NCBI RefSeq assembly: GCF_036345155.1
Contig: NZ_CP107772.1
Location: 8,432,001-8,496,000, forward strand
Length of the DNA stretch: 64,000 nt
From: Streptomyces sp. NBC_00582
Lineage (GTDB): Bacteria; Actinomycetota; Actinomycetes; Streptomycetales; Streptomycetaceae
Reading direction: 5' to 3'
Shown: in pieces, positions 8,266-15,720 of the stretch
Layout of the letters: the number at the start of each line of letters is the position of its first letter
Position numbering within the stretch: the first letter of the stretch is position 1
The notes under the pieces: generated by a model
The model's database searches: none
Told to the model about the DNA's origin: nothing
What the model saw: only the letters and a program-made list of their open reading frames with translations
Program-made: the position numbers and the translations under genes

Positions 8266-9849
8266 GTGAACATGCGTAACCAGTGGCCGGTCCTGCCTAT
8301 CGTGGCGGGACTGGCCTCCGGCCTGTTGACCGGCTGTGGCACCCAGACCGGGGGCTCGGACGGCGACGGCTCCACCGTGGTGCTCGGGATGTCGGACGAC
8401 GTCCTCGCCACCGATCCGGCCTCCGGCTACGACCCCGGATCCTGGATGTTGTTCAACAACGTCTTCCAGTCGCTGCTCAGCTTCCCCAAGGGCGGCACCG
8501 TACCCGAGCCCGACGCGGCGAAGGACTGCTCCTTCACGGACCAGCAGACCAAGGTCTACCGCTGCACACTCAAGGACGGCCTGACGTTCTCCAACGGTGA
8601 CGATCTCACCTCCGAGGACGTCAAGTTCTCCTTCGACCGCATGCTGAAGATCAACGACGACAACGGCCCCGCTGTCATGTTCCCCATGCTCGACAAGGTC
8701 GAGACACCGGACGCCAGGACCGTCGTCTTCACCCTGAACGTCCCCGACGCCACCTTCCCCAGCAAGCTCGCCTCCGGCGCCGGGTCCATCGTCGACCACG
8801 AGGAGTACGACGCCGACAGCCTGCGCGAGGACGGCGGCGCCGTCGGCTCCGGCCCCTACAAGCTGGACTCCTTCGACGACGACCAGGCCGTCTTCTCCGT
8901 CAACGAGAACTACCGCGGCACCGCGGCCGACGCCCAGAACAAGGGCGTCACCCTCAAGTTCTTCGGCGGCGACCAGAAGGCCCTCAAGAAGTCCCTCCTG
9001 GACGGCGACATCGACATCGCCTACCGCGGCCTCACCGCCGGCGACATCGCCGACATCGACGCCGCCACCGACACCGAGGGAGCCGAAGTCGTCGAAGGCA
9101 GCAGCGCCGAGGTCCAGCACCTGGTCTTCAACACCGACGACCCCGTCGCCGGAAAACTCGGCGTCCGCCGGGCCATCGCCCACCTCATCGACCGCGAAGC
9201 CCTCATCAGGGACGTCTACGAAGGCACCGCCGACCCGCTCTACTCGATCATCCCGGCCGGCATAGCGGGCCACAACACCGCCTTCTTCGACCGCTACGGC
9301 GCCAGCCCCTCACCGGCCAAGGCCGCCGCGGCACTGAAGGACGAGGGCCTGACCGGCAAGGTGAAACTCACCCTCTGGTCCACCCCGTCCCGCTACGGCC
9401 CCGCCACCGACCAGGAACTCAAGGCCGTCGCCGCCCAGCTCAACGCCAGCGGCCTGTTCGACGCCGACGTCAAGTCCGTCCCCTTCGACCAGTACGAGAA
9501 GGACATCGCCGCCGGCAAGTACGGCGTCTACGTCAAGGGCTGGGTCCCCGACTTCCCCGACGCCGACAACTTCACCGCCCCCTTCTTCGGCGAGGGCAAC
9601 GTCCTCGCCAACAACTACACCAACAAGACCATCACCGGCACGCTCATCCCGCGCACCGCCGCCCAGAGCGACCGCACCGCCACCGACGCCGACTACTCCA
9701 CCCTCCAGGACATCGTCGCCGAGGAACTCCCCGTCCTCCCGATCTGGCAGGCCAAGCAGTACGCCGTCGTCGGCGAGAACGTCTACGGCCTCGAGAACTG
9801 CCTCGACGCCTCCACCGTGTTCCGCTTCTGGGAACTCAGCAAGGGCTGA
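8266..9849 (+). CDS. Second ABC substrate-binding lipoprotein, family 5, paralogue of the preceding gene
   Basis: A 527-residue lipoprotein with lipobox L-T-G-C (Cys24). It has the same SBP_bac_5 architecture as its upstream neighbour, and long stretches align by eye: the L-x-F-S-N-G-D-D segment, the G-W-x-P-D-F-P-D-A-D-N-F segment and a near-identical C-terminal end. This indicates a tandem duplication that has diverged substantially. The GTG at 8266 is preferred because AAAGG lies 6 bases upstream; an ATG two codons later is possible. Followed by a terminator shared with the convergent response regulator gene. Confidence 0.85.
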   Translation: MNMRNQWPVLPIVAGLASGLLTGCGTQTGGSDGDGSTVVLGMSDDVLATDPASGYDPGSWMLFNNVFQSLLSFPKGGTVPEPDAAKDCSFTDQQTKVYRCTLKDGLTFSNGDDLTSEDVKFSFDRMLKINDDNGPAVMFPMLDKVETPDARTVVFTLNVPDATFPSKLASGAGSIVDHEEYDADSLREDGGAVGSGPYKLDSFDDDQAVFSVNENYRGTAADAQNKGVTLKFFGGDQKALKKSLLDGDIDIAYRGLTAGDIADIDAATDTEGAEVVEGSSAEVQHLVFNTDDPVAGKLGVRRAIAHLIDREALIRDVYEGTADPLYSIIPAGIAGHNTAFFDRYGASPSPAKAAAALKDEGLTGKVKLTLWSTPSRYGPATDQELKAVAAQLNASGLFDADVKSVPFDQYEKDIAAGKYGVYVKGWVPDFPDADNFTAPFFGEGNVLANNYTNKTITGTLIPRTAAQSDRTATDADYSTLQDIVAEELPVLPIWQAKQYAVVGENVYGLENCLDASTVFRFWELSKG

Positions 9850-9870
9850 CCACCCCCGCCGGACACCACC

Positions 9871-9901
9871 AAGGGCGCCCCCGCACAGCAGGGGCGCCCT
9901 T
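9871..9901. terminator. Bidirectional terminator between the lipoprotein and response regulator genes
   Basis: AAGGGCGCCCC (9871-9881) pairs perfectly with GGGGCGCCCTT (9891-9901) around a 9-base loop, between convergent genes. Confidence 0.8.
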
Positions 9902-9920
9902 CGCGTCGTACCCGCACGCC

Positions 9921-10595
9921 CTACTGCTGCGCGCCGGGCCGCACCAGACCGCTCTCGTACGCGTACACCGCGGCCTGCACCCGGTCGCGCAGCCCCAGCT
10001 TCGTCAGCACATGCCCCACATGCGTCTTCACCGTCGTCTCACTGACGAACAGATCGGCCGCGATCTCCGCGTTCGACAGGCCCCGCGCCACCAGCTTCAG
10101 CACCTCCACCTCACGGTCCGTCAGCGTGTGCAGCGTGTCCGGCACCGGCTCCTCGCCCGACGGCAGATGCGTGGCGTACTTGTCCAGCAGCCGGCGCGTG
10201 ATGCTGGGCGCCAGCATCGCCTCGCCCGCCGCCACCACCCGGATCGCCTGCACCAGCTCATGGGCCGGCGCGTCCTTCAGCAGGAACCCGCTCGCCCCCG
10301 CCCGCAAGGCCTCCACCACGTACTCGTCCAGGTCGAACGTCGTCAGCACCAGCACCTTCGCCGGACCGTCCCGCCCCGGTCCCGTGATCTGCCGGGTCGC
10401 CTCCACACCGTCCATCCGCGGCATACGGATGTCCATGAGCACCACATCGGGCTGCAGCGCCCGCACCTGGTCCAGGGCCTGAAGACCGTCACCGGCCTCC
10501 CCGACGACCGCCAGGTCCTGCTCCGCCTCCAGGATCATCCGGAAGCCGGTACGCAGCAGCGGCTGGTCGTCGACCAGTAGGACGCGGATGGCCAC
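9921..10595 (-). CDS. NarL/FixJ-family response regulator without an adjacent kinase
   Basis: Cytosolic DNA-binding response regulator, 224 residues. The receiver domain covers residues 1-120, with acidic pocket Asp9/Asp10, phosphoacceptor Asp55 in V-L-M-D-I-R-M-P, the conserved Thr in V-L-T-T-F and Lys in L-L-K-D. A LuxR-type HTH follows at about 155-215 (L-T-D-R-E-V-E-V-L-K-L-V-A-R-G). The GTG at 10595 has GAAGGAG upstream. The gene begins 14 bases after the stop codon of the RecB-family nuclease gene on the same strand, so the two are probably co-transcribed from the promoter at 11718-11740. No sensor kinase gene is nearby. Confidence 0.9.
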   Translation of the reverse strand: MAIRVLLVDDQPLLRTGFRMILEAEQDLAVVGEAGDGLQALDQVRALQPDVVLMDIRMPRMDGVEATRQITGPGRDGPAKVLVLTTFDLDEYVVEALRAGASGFLLKDAPAHELVQAIRVVAAGEAMLAPSITRRLLDKYATHLPSGEEPVPDTLHTLTDREVEVLKLVARGLSNAEIAADLFVSETTVKTHVGHVLTKLGLRDRVQAAVYAYESGLVRPGAQQ

Positions 10596-10609
10596 GTGAG
10601 TCTCCTTCG

Positions 10610-11710
10610 CTAGTCCGGCCCCATTCTGCCCTGCTCGGCGTCACCGGACGCGGCCGCCCTCACCGGCAGCGGATACGGCGGGGGAGTACCGCCGAACTCC
10701 GGACAGTGCGCCTGGTGATCGCACCAGCCGCACAGCTTCGTCGGCCGCGGCCGCCACTCACCCGTCTCCGTGGCCTCCCGGATCGCCTCCCAGAGCGCCA
10801 GCAGCCGACGCTCCACCCGCTGCAGATCGCCGAGATCGGGGTCGTAGGTCAGCACGTCCCCGCTCCCGAGATACACGAGCTGGAGCCGCCTCGGCAGCAC
10901 GTTCCTCAGCCGCCACACCACCAGCGCGTAGAACTTCATCTGGAACAACGCACCGTCCGCGTACTCCGCGCGCGGCGCCTTGCCCGTCTTGTAGTCCACG
11001 ATCCGCACCTCACCGGTGGGCGCCACGTCGACCCGGTCGATGATCCCGCGCAGCCTGAGCCCCGACTCCAGCTCCGCCTCCACGAACAGCTCCCGCTCCG
11101 CGGGCTCCAGACGCGTCGGATCCTCCAGCGTGAACCAGCGCTCCACCAGCGCCTCGGCCTCCGCCAGCCAGCCCGCCAGCCGCACCCCCTCCGGATCGTC
11201 GGCGAACAGCTCCACGACCTCCGGCCGCGTCCGACGCAACCGGTCCCACTGCCCCGGAATCAGCGCCTTCGCCCTCGGCGCGGTCCGCTCCGCCGCCGGC
11301 GCGTCGAACAGCCGCTCCAGCACCGCGTGCACCAGCGTCCCCTTGGTCGCCGCCGGACTCGGCTTCTCCGGCAGCCGGTCGATCACCCGGAACCGGTACA
11401 ACAACGGACACTGCATGAAGTCCCCGGCCCGCGAGGGCGACAAGGACGAAGGCGCCGCCGGGACCCGCTGGGCCGGCGCGGGCACGACCGTCCCCGCGTC
11501 CGCCTCGGACCCGGCGGGATCCGCTGCCACCCCCGCCCCCGCGACCGCTTCCGATGCGACGGCCCCCGCCGGTCCGGGAAGGACGACCTCCGCCACGGCC
11601 ACCGCCTCCGACCCGGCCGCCTCCGACCCGGCCGCCTCCGCCCCGGCCGCCCCCTCGACGTCCCCGCCCTCGACGCCCGCCCCGCCGACGTCCTCGCTGC
11701 TGCTGTCCAT
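10610..11710 (-). CDS. RecB-family PD-(D/E)XK exonuclease with Fe-S cysteines
   Basis: Predicted cytosolic nuclease of the Cas4/AddB-like RecB family, 366 residues, likely acting in DNA end processing. The first ~95 residues are Ala/Gly/Glu-rich with a repeated A-A-G-S-E unit. The nuclease core starts at P-S-S-L-S-P-S-R. The catalytic motif is I-V-D-Y-K-T-G, with an upstream Asp in I-I-D-R-V-D. One Cys in M-Q-C-P-L and three in C-G-W-C-D-H-Q-A-H-C form the arrangement that binds a 4Fe-4S cluster in this family. The ATG at 11710 is supported by the promoter whose -10 ends 7 bases upstream (probable leaderless mRNA). A response regulator gene follows in the same operon. Confidence 0.85.
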   Translation of the reverse strand: MDSSSEDVGGAGVEGGDVEGAAGAEAAGSEAAGSEAVAVAEVVLPGPAGAVASEAVAGAGVAADPAGSEADAGTVVPAPAQRVPAAPSSLSPSRAGDFMQCPLLYRFRVIDRLPEKPSPAATKGTLVHAVLERLFDAPAAERTAPRAKALIPGQWDRLRRTRPEVVELFADDPEGVRLAGWLAEAEALVERWFTLEDPTRLEPAERELFVEAELESGLRLRGIIDRVDVAPTGEVRIVDYKTGKAPRAEYADGALFQMKFYALVVWRLRNVLPRRLQLVYLGSGDVLTYDPDLGDLQRVERRLLALWEAIREATETGEWRPRPTKLCGWCDHQAHCPEFGGTPPPYPLPVRAAASGDAEQGRMGPD

Positions 11711-11717
11711 GCCTCAG

Positions 11718-11740
11718 ACCATACGGCCCGCCACTGACAG
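11718..11740 (-). promoter_or_regulatory. recA-type (PafBC/RecA-NDp class) DNA-damage promoter of the RecB-family nuclease
   Basis: On the minus strand CTGTCAGTG (11740-11732) is followed by 8 bases starting GC and then TATGGT (11723-11718), and the ATG comes 7 bases later. This matches the LexA-independent recA promoter class TTGTCAGTGGC-N6-TANNNT at all but the first base. In mycobacteria PafBC activates this class. pafB and pafC lie in this window at 27.4-29.5 kb. Confidence 0.75.
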
Positions 11741-11886
11741 TCACCCACCCCCCGACCCGACCACCCCACGACGAGCGGGGAAACACGGGGGGTGCCGGGG
11801 CGGAACGCGTCACGACGGCCGCATACCATCGGTCACAGACCCTTCCGCCCGGCAGGAGCGGGAGACGCTTCGAACGAGGGGACACC

Positions 11887-13380
11887 GTGGTGGAAAGCGG
11901 CGGGAGCGGGCGGCCGCGGCCGGACAACGAAGAGTCGGCCGAGCACCCCTCCACACCAGCGCCCCGGGCCACCGCCCCCGCGGAGCCCGAGGGCCCGTCC
12001 CCGGCCGCCCCGTCCCCGACCGGGCCGGACGCCCCGGACGAGGAGACCGCGGACACGGAGTCCTCCCACGGACGGACCGACGGCACGCCTCCCGACGCCC
12101 CGACCGGTGAAACCGCCCCCCAGGACGCCCCGCCCACCGGTGACCGCGGCTGGGCGCACTCGGACCCCCACCCACCCGGCGCCGCCCCCGCCGGCAGCAA
12201 GGGACCCCCGCCCCAGCGGCCCCCGGAGCAGCCCCGCGGCGGGCTGCTCATGGGACGCCCCTTCGGCGTACCCGTGTACGTGGCGCCGAGCTGGTTCCTC
12301 GTCGCCGCGCTGATCACCTGGGTGTTCGGCGGACAGCTCGACCGCGTGCTGCCCGAGCTCGGCGCCGCCCGCTACCTGGTCTCCCTGTTCTTCGCGGTCG
12401 CCTTCTACGCCTCCGTCCTCATCCACGAACTCGCCCACACCATCGCCGCCCTCCGCTTCAAACTCCCCGTCCGCCGCATCCAGCTCCAGTTCTTCGGCGG
12501 CGTCTCCGAGATCGAGAAGGAGGCCGAGACCCCCGGCCGCGAGTTCTGGCTGGCCTTCGTCGGCCCCCTGCTCTCCCTCGTCCTCGCCGGCGTCTTCTAC
12601 GCCGCCATGCAGCCCGTCGAGCCCGGCACCGTCCCCGGCGTCCTCCTGGCCGGCCTGATGATCTCCAACCTCATCGTGGCGATCTTCAACCTCCTCCCCG
12701 GCCTCCCCCTCGACGGCGGCCGTATGCTCCGCGCCGTCGTCTGGAAGATCACCGGCAAACCCATGAGCGGCACCATCGCCGCCGCCTGGGTCGGCCGCGC
12801 CCTCGCCGTCTCCGTCCTCATCGGCCTCCCCCTGCTCACCCAGTCCGGCGCCCTCGGCGCCGGCGCCGAGGACAGCGTCGGCATGGACACCGTCACCGAC
12901 GCCCTGCTCGCCGCCATCCTCGCCGCGATCATCTGGACCGGCGCCGGCAACAGCCTGCGCATGGCCCGCCTGCGCGAACACCTCCCCGAACTGCGCGCCC
13001 GCACCCTCACCCGCCGCGCCGTACCCGTCGAGACCGACACCCCGCTCTCCGAGGCCCTGCGCCGCGCCAACGCCGCCGGCGCCCGCGCCCTCGTCGTCGT
13101 CGACGCCCACGGCGAACCCCTCTCCCTCGTCCGCGAGGCCGCCATCGTCGGCGTCCCCGAACACCGCCGCCCCTGGGTCGCCGTCAGCGGCCTCGCCCAG
13201 GACCTCACCGACGGCATGCGCGTCTCCGCCGAACTCGCCGGCGAGGACCTCCTCGACGTCCTGCGCGCCACCCCCGCCACCGAGTACCTCGTCGTCGAGG
13301 AGACCGGCGAGATCTACGGCGTCCTGTCCGCGGCCGATGTGGAGCGCGCCTTCGTCAAGGCCATGGCCCGGCCGAGCTGA
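11887..13380 (+). CDS. M50 family site-2-type intramembrane metalloprotease with CBS domains (Rip3-like)
   Basis: Membrane-embedded zinc protease expected to cleave transmembrane proteins such as anti-sigma factors. From the GTG at 11887 (GAGGGG upstream) it has 497 residues. Residues 1-120 form a disordered Pro/Ala/Glu-rich cytosolic stretch. Transmembrane helices follow, with the zinc site H180-E-L-A-H184 and the third ligand D276 in L-P-L-D-G-G-R. After a further membrane segment at about 300-360, a C-terminal CBS pair occupies about 370-490, suggesting nucleotide control. Earlier in-frame starts would run into the divergent nuclease promoter and are rejected. The natural substrate is unknown. 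Confidence 0.85.
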   Translation: MVESGGSGRPRPDNEESAEHPSTPAPRATAPAEPEGPSPAAPSPTGPDAPDEETADTESSHGRTDGTPPDAPTGETAPQDAPPTGDRGWAHSDPHPPGAAPAGSKGPPPQRPPEQPRGGLLMGRPFGVPVYVAPSWFLVAALITWVFGGQLDRVLPELGAARYLVSLFFAVAFYASVLIHELAHTIAALRFKLPVRRIQLQFFGGVSEIEKEAETPGREFWLAFVGPLLSLVLAGVFYAAMQPVEPGTVPGVLLAGLMISNLIVAIFNLLPGLPLDGGRMLRAVVWKITGKPMSGTIAAAWVGRALAVSVLIGLPLLTQSGALGAGAEDSVGMDTVTDALLAAILAAIIWTGAGNSLRMARLREHLPELRARTLTRRAVPVETDTPLSEALRRANAAGARALVVVDAHGEPLSLVREAAIVGVPEHRRPWVAVSGLAQDLTDGMRVSAELAGEDLLDVLRATPATEYLVVEETGEIYGVLSAADVERAFVKAMARPS

Positions 13381-13417
13381 AGGGACCGCGGTGGTCGGCG
13401 CCCCCTGCCGGGACCGG

Positions 13418-13423
13418 TACGCT
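13418..13423 (+). promoter_or_regulatory. -10 element of a probable leaderless trmI transcript
   Basis: TACGCT ends 6 bases before the trmI ATG at 13430, and no ribosome binding site precedes the ATG. This is the usual layout of leaderless actinobacterial genes. Confidence 0.5.
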
Positions 13424-13429
13424 GTTCAC

Positions 13430-14332
13430 ATGTCCGAACCGACCGGTGCCGCCCGCAGGCGCGGGCCCTTCAAGGTCGGGGACCAGGTTCAGCTGACCGA
13501 CCCCAAGGGCCGCCACTACACGTTCACGCTCGAGGACGGGAAGAACTTCCACACCCACAAGGGTTCCTTCCCCCACGACGAACTGATCGGCGCTCCCGAG
13601 GGCAGCGTTGTCCGCACCACCGGGAACGTCGCCTACCTCGCGCTGCGCCCCCTGCTCCCCGACTACGTCCTGTCCATGCCCCGCGGGGCAGCCGTCGTCT
13701 ACCCGAAGGACGCGGGGCAGATCCTCTCCTTCGCCGACATCTTCCCCGGCGCCCGCGTCGTCGAAGCCGGCGTCGGCTCCGGCTCGCTCAGCAGCTTCCT
13801 GCTGCGCGCCATCGGCGACCAGGGCATGCTGCACTCCTACGAGCGCCGCGAGGACTTCGCCGACATCGCCCGGCAGAACGTCGAGCGCTACTTCGGCGGC
13901 CCCCACCCCGCCTGGCAGCTCACCGTCGGTGACCTCCAGGACAACCTGAGCGACACCGACGTCGACCGCGTCATCCTCGACATGCTCGCCCCCTGGGAGT
14001 GCCTCGAGGCCGTCTCCAAGGCGCTCGTCCCCGGCGGCATCCTCTGCTGCTACGTCGCCACCACCACCCAGCTCGCCCGGACCGTCGAGTCCATCCGCGA
14101 GATCGGCTGCTTCAACGAGCCGACCGCCTGGGAGACGATGATCCGCAACTGGCACATCGAGGGCCTCGCCGTCCGCCCCGACCACCGCATGATCGGCCAC
14201 ACCGGCTTCCTGCTCACCGCCCGCCGTCTCGCCGACGGCGTCGAGCCGCCCATGCGCCGCCGCCGCCCCGCCAAGGGCGCCTACGGCGAGGACTACGCCG
14301 GCCCCAACGCCGACGGAGGCAGCGGCCGCTGA
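13430..14332 (+). CDS. trmI: tRNA (adenine-58-N1)-methyltransferase
   Basis: Methylates N1 of A58 in the T-loop of tRNAs using S-adenosylmethionine; active as a tetramer in the cytosol. The 300-residue protein has the small N-terminal beta domain (about 15-75) of the TrmI/GCD14 family and a Rossmann fold with the SAM motif V-V-E-A-G-V-G-S-G-S at about residues 108-118. The L-D-M-L-A-P-W catalytic-loop region is also present. The start is the ATG at 13430, 49 bases after the M50 gene, preceded by a -10-like hexamer rather than a ribosome binding site. Homologues sit next to the proteasome locus in other actinobacteria. Followed by a long perfect hairpin. Confidence 0.93.
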   Translation: MSEPTGAARRRGPFKVGDQVQLTDPKGRHYTFTLEDGKNFHTHKGSFPHDELIGAPEGSVVRTTGNVAYLALRPLLPDYVLSMPRGAAVVYPKDAGQILSFADIFPGARVVEAGVGSGSLSSFLLRAIGDQGMLHSYERREDFADIARQNVERYFGGPHPAWQLTVGDLQDNLSDTDVDRVILDMLAPWECLEAVSKALVPGGILCCYVATTTQLARTVESIREIGCFNEPTAWETMIRNWHIEGLAVRPDHRMIGHTGFLLTARRLADGVEPPMRRRRPAKGAYGEDYAGPNADGGSGR

Positions 14333-14359
14333 CCCGGCCCCGCACCACGGACAACGACA

Positions 14360-14411
14360 GGGCGCCGTGGCCGAGTTCCCGGAACCGATCCGGAACTCGG
14401 CCACGGCGCCC
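14360..14411 (+). terminator. trmI terminator
   Basis: Perfect 20-bp stem (14360-14379 with 14392-14411) and a 12-base loop. Confidence 0.85.
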
Positions 14412-14537
14412 TCGGCTTGATCCCGCACCCACCGTCGTCCGACATACCGCACCCCGCCGTTCCGCCGGCGTGTGACGTGTGGCACGATGCAGGCCACCCC
14501 CCACCCCCCGGCACAGCCACCCCAGGAGACGCTCCTA

Positions 14538-15113
14538 GTGCAGCAACCCGCCGTCCCGGAACTGGCACACACCCACACCCGGCCCATCCACTGGGTCGCC
14601 ACCGCCACCGCCGTGGCCGGGGTCGTGGCCCTCTCCTCGATCCTCCAGCCCGGACCCGCGACGGCCGCCCAGGCCTCCCCGCCGCACGCCGACACCACCC
14701 CCGCCACCGCACCGGCGACCACCGGCGTCGACTTCCCCCTCGACTGCGGCCCCACGGTGAAGCCCGTCGTGATGAAGAAGGCGAGCGGAGACCTCGACGG
14801 CGACGGCAGACCCGAAACCGTCGCCGTCGTCCACTGCGACGCCCCCATGGGCACCCCGCCCGACGGCGTCTACGTCCTCACCCAGGGCGCCGGCGGCGGC
14901 CACGCGCGCGTGGTCGCCACCCTCGTCGACCCCAAGGACCGCACCAACGTCGCCACGCTCAGCGTCACCGAGGGTGCCGTCCTCGCCACACTCCTCGGCT
15001 ACTCGTCGGCGGACGTGCCCAGTTGCTGCCCCGATCTCAAGGACAGCGTCAAGTGGCGGTGGAAGGGCGACACGTTCATCCGCTCGACACCCGCCGGCGC
15101 CCACAGCGTCTGA
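14538..15113 (+). CDS. Secreted or membrane-anchored protein with a D-x-D-G-D-G motif, function unknown
   Basis: A 191-residue protein from GTG 14538, which has AGGAG 9 bases upstream; an ATG at 14487 is possible but lacks a site. A hydrophobic segment (about 18-37) followed by A-T-A-A-Q looks like a signal peptide. The mature part opens with a Pro/Thr/Ala linker, then G-D-L-D-G-D-G-R-P-E, the calcium-binding loop of FG-GAP/VCBS-type repeats, and ends with a Cys-Cys pair. I do not recognise a defined function. It lies convergent to a ferredoxin gene and beside the proteasome locus. Confidence 0.65.
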   Translation: MQQPAVPELAHTHTRPIHWVATATAVAGVVALSSILQPGPATAAQASPPHADTTPATAPATTGVDFPLDCGPTVKPVVMKKASGDLDGDGRPETVAVVHCDAPMGTPPDGVYVLTQGAGGGHARVVATLVDPKDRTNVATLSVTEGAVLATLLGYSSADVPSCCPDLKDSVKWRWKGDTFIRSTPAGAHSV

Positions 15114-15171
15114 AACAAGCCACCACGCCCTGTGAGAAATCAGACAGCTTTCACGGCCCGTACCTGAACGG

Positions 15172-15477
15172 TCACTCCGCGTCCGGGCCGTACACCTCGA
15201 CGCTGTCCGAAACGCGACGTACATGGATGCACTCGCCCGGACACTCCCGCGCCGAGTCCACCACGTCCGTCAACAGCGGCAACGGCACCGGCACCGTGGC
15301 GCCCTTGGCCTGCAGAAGCTCGTCCTGCGCGCCCTTCACGTACGCCAGCCCGTCGATGTCCAGCTCGAACACCTCGGGCGCGTACTGCGCACAGATGCCG
15401 TCACCGGTACAGAGATCCTGGTCGATCCAGACCTCCAGCGCCTCCGCGCCGACACCGGCCTCCTGCTGCACGCTCAT
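15172..15477 (-). CDS. 3Fe-4S-type ferredoxin
   Basis: Small soluble electron carrier, 101 residues. The cluster ligands are C23-x5-C29 near the N-terminus and C79-P near the C-terminus, the pattern of single [3Fe-4S] ferredoxins that often serve cytochromes P450. An extra cysteine, C83 (C-P-G-E-C), is unusual for the simplest members. ATG 15477 is preceded by GGAG. It is divergent from arc with a 243-bp gap, and no obvious redox partner lies next to it. The only P450 in the window is the conservon protein at 45.8 kb. Confidence 0.85.
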   Translation of the reverse strand: MSVQQEAGVGAEALEVWIDQDLCTGDGICAQYAPEVFELDIDGLAYVKGAQDELLQAKGATVPVPLPLLTDVVDSARECPGECIHVRRVSDSVEVYGPDAE

Positions 15478-15654
15478 CTCTCCTGCCGTTTAGTGCCGAG
15501 CCGTACGGGAACGATGCAGGCTCTGACGGGTGTTGAACACTTCGACCCTACCCCCGCCCGCTTCCCAATCATGTTCGGTGGGTATTCCCCTGGCGTGAGG
15601 GAGAGCGCAAGGGTGAAGATCGGACACACCCCGACAGTCTTTGTGATCTAGGGG

Positions 15655-15682
15655 TTTCAATCGACACCCGCCCAGGTAGGGT
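15655..15682 (+). promoter_or_regulatory. Probable arc promoter
   Basis: TTTCAA (15655-15660) and TAGGGT (15677-15682) are spaced by 16 bp, 39 bp upstream of the arc start. Confidence 0.5.
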
Positions 15683-15720
15683 CTGGAAGCGTCCAGCTCC
15701 CCTTGGAGGAGGTGAGGACC

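Noticed and set aside
11604..11650. Tandem 15-bp repeat (CGCCTCCGACCCGGC type)
   Set aside because: Encodes the repeated A-A-G-S-E units in the disordered N-terminus of the nuclease; an ordinary coding microrepeat.
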